DNA of 14,432 bases from Acidimicrobiia bacterium (GTDB lineage: Bacteria > Actinomycetota > Acidimicrobiia > Acidimicrobiales > Poriferisodalaceae), in assembly GCA_026983855.1 (NCBI GenBank), contig JALSTE010000255.1:1-14432 (forward strand), in the 5' to 3' direction. The translations under genes and the position numbers were made by a program. This document shows positions 1 through 5,661 of this stretch, piece by piece; the stretch's first letter is position 1; every line of letters starts with the position of its first letter. A model generated the notes under the pieces. The model was given only the letters and a program-made list of their open reading frames with translations. It was not told where the DNA came from and did not search any database.

Positions 1-1409
1 TGATCGACTACAGCGAGAAGATTCCCAACAACGTGAACCTGGCCGACGACCGCCGCCTGCAGAGGGCCCTGGAGTCGTGGCAACCCAAGTACATCGACTG
101 GTGGAAGTCCATGGGGCCGGTGATGTTCCAGGACAGCGACATCTACCTGCGCACGGCGGTCGACATCGACGCCGAGGGATGGGCCGACTACTCCTTCGTG
201 AAGATGCCCGAGTACCGCTGGGGGATCTTCCTCTCCCGGGCCGAGAAGGACCGCAGGATCGGCTTCGGGGAGTTCAAGGGTCAGGAGGTGTGGCAACAGG
301 TTCCGGGGGAGTACCGGAACGCCCTCCGGCGTCTGATCGTGGTGCAGGGCGACACCGAGCCCGCCTCGGTCGAACAGCAGCGGCATCTCTGTCTGACCGC
401 CCCCAGCCTCTATGACATGAGAAACCTGTTCCAGGTGAACGTCGAGGAGGGGCGGCACCTATGGGCCATGGTGTACCTGCTCGACGCCTACTTCGGCCGT
501 GACGGGCGCGATGAGGCCGACGCCATGCTGGAGCGTCACTCCGGAGATCCCGACTCCCCCCGGATCCTCGGGGCGTTCAACGAGGAGACACCGGACTGGC
601 TGTCGTTCTTCATGTTCACCTACTTCACCGATCGGGACGGTAAGTACCAACTCGGTTCCCTTCGCGAGAGCGCCTTCGATCCCCTGAGCCGTACCTGCGA
701 CTTCATGCTCAAGGAGGAGGCCCACCACATGTTCGTCGGCGCCTCGGGTATAGGGCGGGTCGTGCAGAGGGCGGTGGAACTCATGAAGGAGTTCGACACC
801 GACGACATCGCCGCCCACGGTGGGGTGAGCCTGGAGACACTTCAGAAGTACATCAACTTCCACTACTCGGTCACCCTCGATCTGTTCGGTGCCGAGGAGT
901 CCTCCAATGGGGCCGACTACTACGCCGCCGGCCTCAAGGGGAGGTTCGACGAGGCCTCCTACGACGACGACCATCGCCTGGTCGGAGCGACGGCCCTTCT
1001 GCCGAGGGTGACCGGTGACACCATCACCACGGTGGAGGTCCCGGCCCTGAGGGCGGTGAACTACGACGTCCGGGTCGCCTACAGCGGGGACGCCCAGAAG
1101 GGGCTCAATCGCTGGAACCGGATCCTCAGGGACGCCGGGGTGGACTTCGAGTTCCGGCTGCCCCACGAGGGATTCAACCGCAGGGTGGGGGTGTTCTCCG
1201 AGGTCAACGTGTCGCCGACCGGCGAGGTCCTCACCGACGCCGAGTGGACGGCCCGGCGCCGGGAGTTCCTCCCCACCGAGGCCGACCGGGCCCACGTCAG
1301 ATCCTTGATGCAGCCGGTTCACGAGAGGGGTCGGGTGGCGGCGTGGATCGCCCCGCCCCGGTCCGGAATCCACGGCCATGAGTTCGATTACGAGTACGTC
1401 AAGATCTGA
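1..1409 (+). CDS. boxB: Benzoyl-CoA 2,3-epoxidase (oxygenase) component B, start cut by window edge
   Basis: BoxB is the di-iron oxygenase of the aerobic benzoyl-CoA (box) pathway; with the reductase BoxA it epoxidises the ring of benzoyl-CoA in the cytoplasm. The frame is open from base 3 and reads IDYSEKIPNNVNL, the typical BoxB N-terminus. Bases 1-2 are TG, so the start codon is probably ATG with its A just outside the window. An internal GTG at 33 is not a credible start because it would cut off this conserved segment. Counting from the inferred Met, the di-iron ligand set I recall for BoxB falls in place: Glu120, Glu150 and His153 (EEGRHLW), Asp211, Glu240 and His243 (EEAHHM). Length is about 469 residues, normal for the family. 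The only box gene in the window; boxA and boxC would be expected upstream. Family assignment is very secure. Confidence 0.96.
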   Translation, partial: IDYSEKIPNNVNLADDRRLQRALESWQPKYIDWWKSMGPVMFQDSDIYLRTAVDIDAEGWADYSFVKMPEYRWGIFLSRAEKDRRIGFGEFKGQEVWQQVPGEYRNALRRLIVVQGDTEPASVEQQRHLCLTAPSLYDMRNLFQVNVEEGRHLWAMVYLLDAYFGRDGRDEADAMLERHSGDPDSPRILGAFNEETPDWLSFFMFTYFTDRDGKYQLGSLRESAFDPLSRTCDFMLKEEAHHMFVGASGIGRVVQRAVELMKEFDTDDIAAHGGVSLETLQKYINFHYSVTLDLFGAEESSNGADYYAAGLKGRFDEASYDDDHRLVGATALLPRVTGDTITTVEVPALRAVNYDVRVAYSGDAQKGLNRWNRILRDAGVDFEFRLPHEGFNRRVGVFSEVNVSPTGEVLTDAEWTARRREFLPTEADRAHVRSLMQPVHERGRVAAWIAPPRSGIHGHEFDYEYVKI

Positions 1410-1436
1410 GTCGGGCATGGTGAGACGAGTTTTCCC

Positions 1437-2300
1437 GTGACGGGGTCGTCATCGGTGGATGCGGAGCCGGGGGTGACCCCGACGGCGGGGCGGGCGTCGG
1501 CCCGCTCCCTGCTGCTGACGGTCATGGGCGAGTTCGTCCTGCCCTCGGGTGGGTCCGCCTGGACCTCGTCGCTGGTGGCGGGGGTGGGCGATCTCGGTGT
1601 GTCACCCGCCGCCGCCCGCCAGGCTCTGATGAGGATGTCGCACGCTGGTTGGGTGCGGACCAACCGCGAGGGTCGCAGGGCGCGCCTGGAGCTGACGCCC
1701 GAGGGTGTGGATCTGCTCGATACCGGCTCGCGGAGGATCTACGGATTCGGGACCTCGGAGCTCAGCTGGGACCATCGGTGGGTGCTGATCCACTACAGCG
1801 TCTCGGCCGATCAGGCGGCGGCGCGGGACCGCCTCCGCACCCGGTTGGCGTGGAACGGTTTCGGTTACGTGGGAGGCGGCCTGTGGCTCTCACCCCGGGC
1901 CGAGCGGGTGGAGGCGGCCCGGGCCATTCTGGCCGCCGAGGGGCTCGACTCCGAGGCGGTGGTGGTGGTCGGTGGTCCCCCCCACGATGATGATCCGCGC
2001 CGACTGGTCGCCCTCGGTTGGGATCTGGCCGCGGTGGATCAGCAGTACGCCCACTTCATCGAGGAGTTCGGCACCCTGGATCCCACCGGACCGGAAGGGC
2101 ATTTCGTGGCCCTCACCTCCCTGGTCCAGAGCTTCCGGCACTTCCCGTTCGCCGATCCCGGCCTGCCCCCGGAGCTACTGCCCCCGGGGTGGAACGGACA
2201 CCGGGCCGTGGAGCTGTTCGCCGAGCGGCGGGCGACCTGGCTCCCGGGGGCCCGGGCCCGGTGGGACGAGCTGGAGACCGGTGCCGCCGCGGCCCGCTGA
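1437..2300 (+). CDS. PaaX-family transcriptional repressor
   Basis: This is a cytoplasmic DNA-binding repressor of the PaaX family; the characterised member responds to phenylacetyl-CoA. Three regions are visible in 287 residues. An N-terminal winged helix-turn-helix spans about residues 22-90 (ARSLLLTVMGEFV, then AARQALMRM and GRRARLELT). A Cas2-like central domain spans about 115-190 (WVLIHYSV, GGGLWLSPR). A PaaX C-terminal domain spans about 210-280 (LVQSFRHFPF, LPPGWNG). The GTG start at 1437 is chosen because the winged helix needs the upstream residues and no in-frame ATG precedes it; the ribosome site (GGTGAG near 1419) is weak, and GTG at 1455 is an alternative. It lies 27 bp behind boxB on the same strand, so it is probably cotranscribed and may sense an aromatic acyl-CoA, perhaps benzoyl-CoA. 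The ligand is inference. Confidence 0.9.
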   Translation: MTGSSSVDAEPGVTPTAGRASARSLLLTVMGEFVLPSGGSAWTSSLVAGVGDLGVSPAAARQALMRMSHAGWVRTNREGRRARLELTPEGVDLLDTGSRRIYGFGTSELSWDHRWVLIHYSVSADQAAARDRLRTRLAWNGFGYVGGGLWLSPRAERVEAARAILAAEGLDSEAVVVVGGPPHDDDPRRLVALGWDLAAVDQQYAHFIEEFGTLDPTGPEGHFVALTSLVQSFRHFPFADPGLPPELLPPGWNGHRAVELFAERRATWLPGARARWDELETGAAAAR

Positions 2301-2438
2301 AGGGGGTCCCCACCCCCGGTGAACCCATCCGGGGCGGTCGGGTACCCCCGGTGGGGCGGTGCGCCGCCGCCGAGTGACGGTGGGCTCCCCGGAAGGGTGT
2401 CAGGCGGTTGGACCCGCGATCGGCCCCCCGGGGGTCGG

Positions 2439-2945
2439 TCAGCGGCGGAGCCGACCCAGCCCGGGCAGGAACCGGCCGGTGCGGCTGGCGTACCCGGCAT
2501 AGTCCGGGTAGGCCTCCACCAGACGCTGTTCCTCCCACCTGGCCTTGACGGTGAAGAACAGGGCCAGGCCCACGGCCAGGAGGGCCTTGGTCGGATTGGC
2601 ACTACGCAGGGCGATCCCCGCCGACAACATGACCACGCCGGTGTAGATCGGATGGCGGGCCAGGCCGAAGAGTCCCCCGGTGACCAGATGCCCGCGGGGG
2701 CTCGGCAGGGGCAGGGCGGTGAGCCCGAGTCCCAGTTGGAGCCCCGCTCCCACCGCCATGGCCACTCCGCTCCAGAACAGGACCGCGGCCAGGGTCGAAA
2801 CCGTGTCGGTGACGGTCCACGAGGTCCCCGAGGGCAGGACGACCAGCAGGATCAGAATGACGGCCTGCACGCCCACCAGGAGCCAGGCGATGATCCGGTG
2901 ACGGAGGTCGGAGGTGGGTTCGGGGCTCGACGTCGGCCCACTCAT
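2439..2945 (-). CDS. Small integral-membrane methyltransferase, ICMT/PEMT-like
   Basis: A 168-residue membrane protein of the isoprenylcysteine carboxyl methyltransferase / phospholipid methyltransferase type, which use S-adenosylmethionine. Hydrophobic segments lie at about residues 18-37, 50-78, 100-113 and 119-134. The family signature is present: GLARHPIYTG at 94-103 (SAM-binding RHPxY), then WEEQRLVEAYPDYAGY at 137-152 (paired acidic residues E138-E139 and YPxYxxY). Bacteria lack prenylated CaaX proteins, so the natural substrate is unknown; relatives methylate lipids, thiols or other small molecules. The ATG start overlaps the stop of the upstream peroxiredoxin-like gene as ATGA (2942-2945), which implies translational coupling and a shared role. 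The reading frame is intact and length is normal for the compact bacterial subgroup. Family is secure, substrate is not. Confidence 0.88.
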   Translation of the reverse strand: MSGPTSSPEPTSDLRHRIIAWLLVGVQAVILILLVVLPSGTSWTVTDTVSTLAAVLFWSGVAMAVGAGLQLGLGLTALPLPSPRGHLVTGGLFGLARHPIYTGVVMLSAGIALRSANPTKALLAVGLALFFTVKARWEEQRLVEAYPDYAGYASRTGRFLPGLGRLRR

Positions 2946-3562
2946 CGTCGACCCGTCGTCGCCGTGGCCGCCTCGATGAGGGCGTCGACGGTGGGGCGGT
3001 CGTCGGGCCCCTCGGAGCGGAAGACGTAGACCAGGCGGCCGTCGGGGCCCACCACGAAGTCACCTCCGAGTTGCAGGACGTCCTCGGTGGGACGTTGCAG
3101 ATCCCGTTGGCCCTGACGGAAGAGCTGGAGGTAGCGACGGATCACCCCCGGGCTCCACACCCGCCGACGGGTGGCCCGACCGAGAGAGTAGGCCCGGTAG
3201 GAGACACGTTCGGGGTCCATGAGTACCGGAAAAGGCAGGTCCACCCTCCGGTGGTAGCGCTCGAGGTGAATCTGATCCGTGAACGTGATGAGGACGAATC
3301 GGGTGCCCTCGGGGAAGTCGTCGATCCTGTCGCGCACCGCGACCGCGTGCGCCCGGCAGGGCAGTCAATGGATGTGGCGGTGAAAGATGACCACGGTGGG
3401 GGCGGGGCTGTCGCCGTGAGCGTCGTGGAGACTCCCCTCCCTCCCCGCTACATCGGTCAGTGTGATGTCGGGTGCCCGGTCTCCGACCCGGGCCGGGCCC
3501 CGTCCCCCCGCACCGCGGTCGAGACCACGGCCGATATGGGATGAAAATGGAAATCGGGCCAT
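2942..3562 (-). CDS. Probable selenoprotein: peroxiredoxin-like (AhpC/TSA-2, PRXL2/SelU-like) with UxxC motif
   Basis: Read through one in-frame TGA (3367-3365) this is a 206-residue thioredoxin-fold protein. Its N-terminal part carries VGDRAPDITLTD (residues 26-37) and the beta strand TVVIFHRHIH (56-65). The TGA codon is residue 66, followed by LPC, so the motif is U66-L-P-C69 where relatives have C-x-x-C. The rest continues without gap: FVLITFTDQIHLERYH, LPFPVLMDPERVSYRAYSLG, and the C-terminal LQLGGDFVVGPDGRLVYVF. Such proteins reduce peroxides or disulfides; fish SelU shows that this fold can use selenocysteine. The ATG at 3562 is preceded by a strong GGAGG (3576-3572, nine bases away). 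The downstream methyltransferase overlaps its stop. The gene runs divergently from the GntR regulator and shares its operator region. The alternative is a recent TGC-to-TGA nonsense mutation; the hairpin after the codon, the exact position and the intact downstream frame argue against it. Confidence 0.8.
3326..3360 (-). promoter_or_regulatory. Candidate bacterial SECIS hairpin just after the in-frame UGA
   Basis: Counting bases after UGA in the mRNA, CCUG (5-8) pairs with CAGG (36-39), and GCGCAC (13-18) pairs perfectly with GUGCGC (28-33). A 4x2 internal loop separates the two stems. The apical loop occupies bases 19-27 and can close further as GC-GGUC-GC with one bulged G. Bacterial SECIS elements sit inside the coding region with the apical loop about 16-37 bases past UGA and a G at the start of the loop; both hold here. 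The E. coli fdhF element also exposes GGUC between GC pairs, but its bulge is a U on the 5' side, which is absent here. Folding was done by hand. Confidence 0.6.
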
Positions 3563-3568
3563 GTCTGA

Positions 3569-3576
3569 CCACCTCC
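3569..3576 (-). promoter_or_regulatory. Ribosome binding site fixing the start of the selenoprotein gene
   Basis: On the minus strand this reads GGAGGTGG, a near-perfect match to the anti-Shine-Dalgarno, with GGAGG ending nine bases before the ATG at 3562. It fixes the start far upstream of the TGA codon. The GTG at 3337, where a gene caller would restart after the TGA, has no comparable site and would delete the redox motif. Confidence 0.75.
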
Positions 3577-3686
3577 GTGTGGGGACCGCCCTCGGGGCGA
3601 ACTAGGGGCCGACAGTATGACGGACTCCGCCGTGCTAACGGGAGCGGGAGCCGGCCCATACTCGGACAGGGGTGGCTGATTGGACG

Positions 3687-3700
3687 TTTGTACGTACATC
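3687..3700. promoter_or_regulatory. Operator candidate 1 between GntR and selenoprotein genes
   Basis: The sequence TTTGTACGTACATC contains the perfect 10-bp palindrome TGTACGTACA (3689-3698). The full 14-mer recurs inverted at 5463-5476 in front of the first persulfide dioxygenase. HutC-type GntR regulators bind TGTA-based palindromes such as TGTATATACA. It lies in the 239-bp divergent region, about ten bases upstream of a TATGAT -10-like element (3708-3713) for the GntR gene, so a bound protein would cover the -35 region. Autoregulation, and possibly control of the selenoprotein unit, is inferred. Confidence 0.55.
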
Positions 3701-3707
3701 AGGGCAC

Positions 3708-3713
3708 TATGAT
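3708..3713 (+). promoter_or_regulatory. Possible -10 element of the GntR gene
   Basis: TATGAT matches the TATAAT consensus at five of six positions and lies 88 bases before the TTG start. No good -35 is found at the proper spacing; the palindromic operator occupies that position. The match alone is weak support. Confidence 0.35.
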
Positions 3714-3801
3714 GGGTCGACGACAAATGAGCGGTGGATGGATCGTGGGGATTGGGACCTCACCTTCGTCCCCCTCGACTCCCCTCACCTGGAGACCTGT
3801 C

Positions 3802-4584
3802 TTGACCACTCCCCTGGACCGTGAGAGTCCCGTGCCACTGTGGGCCCAGCTCGAGGCTGACCTGCGTCGAAGGTTGGACGAAGGGGAGTTCGACATCCGG
3901 TTTCCCACCGACATGGAGTTGACGAGCCACTACGGCGTGAGCCGACACACGGTGCGCGAGGCCATAGCCCATCTGAATCGCAGCGGACTGCTCAAGAGGG
4001 AGCGGGGCCGGGGAACGGTGGTGAACCGAACGGAGTTCGAACAGTCACTGGGGGCCCTCTACAGCCTGTTCCAGTCAATCGAATCCGCCGGTACCGAGCA
4101 GCGGAGCCAGGTGCTCAACCTCCGGACCGTGACCAACTCGGTCGCCGCCAGCCGTCTGGGTCTCGATCTGGATTCCGAGCTGGTTTATCTCGAACGGCTC
4201 CGGCTGGCGGGGGACGCCCCCCTGGCCGTGGACCGGGCCTGGATGCCGGTGACATTGGCCCGTCCCCTCCTCGAGGTCGATTTCGGCCACACCGCCCTCT
4301 ACGCCGAGTTGGACTCCGCCTGTGGGCTGAGACCCAATCGGGGGTGGGAGAGGATCAGCCCCGTCATACCGAGCGCGGCCGACCGCCGACACCTGGGGCT
4401 GGGCAAGAACGACGCCGCCTTCGAACTGGAGCGTCTGGGATGCCGTGATGATGAGCCGGTCGAGTGGCGCAACACGGTGATCAGGGGCGACCGGTACCGG
4501 TTCGTGGCCTCGTGGACCTCGGGCGTGCCCTCGGCGGAGGGCGAACTACGGCTGGCCCCCTTCCCCGGGCCCGAGGAGGGCTGA
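3802..4584 (+). CDS. GntR-family transcriptional regulator with UTRA ligand domain (HutC subfamily)
   Basis: The product is a 260-residue cytoplasmic repressor or activator. The winged helix-turn-helix covers about residues 10-75 (VPLWAQLEADLRRRL, FPTDMELTSHYGVSRHTVREAIAHL, GLLKRERGRGTVV). The UTRA effector-binding domain covers about 95-255 (VYLERLRLAGDAPLAVDRAWMP, then EWRNTVIRGDRYRF). The TTG at 3802 is chosen because GGAGA (3791-3795) is six bases upstream and family members begin with an xTTPLDxxSPVPLW-type segment; the frame stays open upstream to 3472 but that part overlaps the selenoprotein gene and resembles nothing. Only two cysteines are present, C174 and C214, both in the UTRA domain. 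It sits between the selenoprotein unit and the sulfide-oxidation cluster, and a TGTA-type palindrome lies in its own promoter. It is the likely local regulator; its effector is unknown, and a sulfur species is only a hypothesis. Confidence 0.9.
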   Translation: MTTPLDRESPVPLWAQLEADLRRRLDEGEFDIRFPTDMELTSHYGVSRHTVREAIAHLNRSGLLKRERGRGTVVNRTEFEQSLGALYSLFQSIESAGTEQRSQVLNLRTVTNSVAASRLGLDLDSELVYLERLRLAGDAPLAVDRAWMPVTLARPLLEVDFGHTALYAELDSACGLRPNRGWERISPVIPSAADRRHLGLGKNDAAFELERLGCRDDEPVEWRNTVIRGDRYRFVASWTSGVPSAEGELRLAPFPGPEEG

Positions 4585-4596
4585 CCTCCGCCCGGG

Positions 4597-4627
4597 CCGC
4601 CACCCCGTCCCCCCGGGGGCGTGGCGG
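4597..4627 (+). terminator. GC-rich hairpin after the GntR gene, possible terminator
   Basis: CCGCCAC (4597-4603) plus CCC pairs with GGG, a bulged C and GTGGCGG (4621-4627). The hairpin begins 12 bases after the GntR stop codon. No run of T follows, as is frequent in high-GC actinobacteria, so termination is likely but not certain. Confidence 0.4.
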
Positions 4628-4653
4628 ACGGCGGGCCCCAACGAGGCTCGCGT

Positions 4654-4667
4654 CGTACATATGTAAA
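4654..4667. promoter_or_regulatory. Operator candidate 2a upstream of the rhodanese gene
   Basis: CGTACATATGTAAA contains the perfect palindrome TACATATGTA (4656-4665) and the shared half-site CGTACAT. The two half-sites are back to back rather than overlapped as in TGTACGTACA. It stands out as an AT-rich patch in GC-rich surroundings, about 200 bases before the rhodanese start. Equivalence to the other sites is uncertain. Confidence 0.35.
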
Positions 4668-4720
4668 TAGGTGTCTGATCGTGTGCGGGGTGCGTGAGTT
4701 TCGGCTATAGCTGAGACTCG

Positions 4721-4730
4721 AATGTACGGA
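4721..4730. promoter_or_regulatory. Operator candidate 2b upstream of the rhodanese gene
   Basis: AATGTACGGA is repeated exactly, in inverted orientation, at 7067-7076 in front of the SQR gene. It contains the half-site ATGTACG. A TATAGC hexamer at 4706-4711 could be a -10 element, which would put this site at the start of transcription, but no matching -35 is seen. Confidence 0.4.
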
Positions 4731-4857
4731 CTTGTAGGTCGCCCCTGGTCCGTCGACATCGGGGTCCGGCTCGGCCGGCCCGGGGCGGGTCAGGGGGGAT
4801 CCGGGGTCTCAGCTCCGCAGGGTCCGAAGGGGAGCCACTCGCACAGGGGGAGCCAAC

Positions 4858-5487
4858 ATGAAGCCGGTATTGACACCCAACGAGGTCGATGAACTGAGGG
4901 GGGACGATCCCACCCTGCGGCTCATCGACGTGAGGTCGGGGGGGGAGTTCGGAATCGCCCACATCCCGGGATCGTTGAACGTCCCCCTGGCCACCCTGGC
5001 CGAACACCGGGCCCGATGGTCCGAGGTGAGACGGCCCCTGGTGCTGGTCTGCCAGACCGGTGGCCGGGCCGCCAGGGCCGAGGAGGCCCTGGCCCGCACC
5101 GGTCTGGAGCACGTGTCGGTGATGGCCGGGGGCATCAACGCCTGGGCCGAGGCCGGTCTGCCCTTGGACCGGGGGGAGGAGAAGTGGGCCCTCGAGCGTC
5201 AGGTCCGTCTGGTGGCGGGTTCGATGGTGGCGGGCGGCGTCCTGGCCAGCACCCGGTGGCCGCGGGCCAAATGGCTGTCGGGGGCGGTGGGGGCGGGTCT
5301 CACCTTCGCCGCGGTGTCCAACACCTGCGCCCTGGGGGCCCTGCTGTCGAGGTTGCCCTACAACCGCAGCGACAGCTGCGACATAGACGTGATCCTGGGC
5401 CAGCTCGTGGGAATGCCGGAGTCCGGGGGAGTGACGCTTGACACATCAGGCGGCGGCGATAAGATGTACGTACAAAGGGCCTCCTGA
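4858..5487 (+). CDS. Membrane-anchored rhodanese (YgaP-like, rhodanese plus DUF2892)
   Basis: A 209-residue sulfurtransferase that would carry sulfane sulfur as a persulfide on its catalytic cysteine. The rhodanese domain covers about residues 5-105 (LIDVRSGGEF, AHIPGSLNVPL) and has the active loop C65-QTGGR. It is followed by a DUF2892-type segment at about 110-172 (ALERQVRLVAGSMVAGGVL, then GAGLTFAAVSNTCALGALLSRLPYNR) with two membrane helices, as in E. coli YgaP. C157 lies in the second helix and C174 just beyond it. The start at 4858 follows GGGGGAG at a five-base distance. It opens the plus-strand sulfur cluster and probably accepts or delivers persulfide at the inner membrane beside the SQR. 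The last 17 codons extend beyond the normal domain end and overlap a promoter and operator for the next gene. Identification is strong. Confidence 0.93.
   Translation: MKPVLTPNEVDELRGDDPTLRLIDVRSGGEFGIAHIPGSLNVPLATLAEHRARWSEVRRPLVLVCQTGGRAARAEEALARTGLEHVSVMAGGINAWAEAGLPLDRGEEKWALERQVRLVAGSMVAGGVLASTRWPRAKWLSGAVGAGLTFAAVSNTCALGALLSRLPYNRSDSCDIDVILGQLVGMPESGGVTLDTSGGGDKMYVQRAS
5438..5465 (+). promoter_or_regulatory. Promoter of the first persulfide dioxygenase, inside the rhodanese 3' end
   Basis: A perfect TTGACA (5438-5443) is followed after 16 bases by TAAGAT (5460-5465), a typical primary-sigma arrangement. It lies within the last codons of the rhodanese and would start transcription near 5472, giving a leader of about 190 bases before the dioxygenase ATG. 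The palindromic operator begins within its -10 element. Confidence 0.6.
5463..5476. promoter_or_regulatory. Operator candidate 3 overlapping the -10 and start point
   Basis: GATGTACGTACAAA is the exact reverse complement of the 14-mer at 3687-3700 and contains TGTACGTACA (5465-5474). Its position over the -10 and transcription start of the TTGACA/TAAGAT promoter is that of a classic repressor site. Confidence 0.6.
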
Positions 5488-5494
5488 GGCCTTT
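5474..5494 (+). terminator. Hairpin at the rhodanese stop codon, weak terminator or attenuator
   Basis: AAAGG-CCT pairs with AGG-CCTTT around a four-base loop, with one bulged G (5479). The stem is eight pairs and ends in CTTT without a longer T run. It covers the rhodanese stop and begins at the end of the operator, so it could terminate rhodanese transcripts or structure the leader of the next gene. Confidence 0.35.
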
Positions 5495-5661
5495 CCACCA
5501 TCCGGTGGACCCTGGTCGGCGGTGAATCCGCATCACGCAGGGCAGGGGTCACGGCAGGTTCGGGCCTCCGGTCTCACCCGCTCGGGGTTGGACCAGGGGC
5601 CAGTGCAGCAGTCCCGACCGGGCGCATCCGGCTCCGGCGGGTTATCACGAGGGGGGTCCCG

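Noticed and set aside
2301..2438. A terminator between the convergent PaaX-family and methyltransferase genes
   Set aside because: Several G/C-rich inverted repeats exist (for example around 2425-2442), but none has a clear stem-loop with a T tract, so no single one can be supported.
2319..3029. A 236-codon plus-strand frame opposite the methyltransferase gene
   Set aside because: The translation is Gly/Arg/Pro/Gln-rich with no domain, while the minus strand encodes a clear membrane methyltransferase with RHPIY and EE motifs.
2942..3337. A separate 131-residue protein starting at GTG 3337
   Set aside because: It has no ribosome site and would lack the N-terminal half of the thioredoxin fold and the redox motif; it is the distal part of the TGA-containing gene.
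3340..3370. A frameshift as the cause of the split peroxiredoxin-like gene
   Set aside because: The two parts are in the same frame (30 bases, ten codons, from the TGA to GTG 3337) and the residues between them, LPCRAHAVA, fit the family, so only the TGA codon interrupts the gene.
3472..3801. N-terminal extension of the GntR gene up to 3472
   Set aside because: The extension has no similarity to the family, overlaps the selenoprotein gene and promoter region, and TTG 3802 has a well-placed GGAGA.
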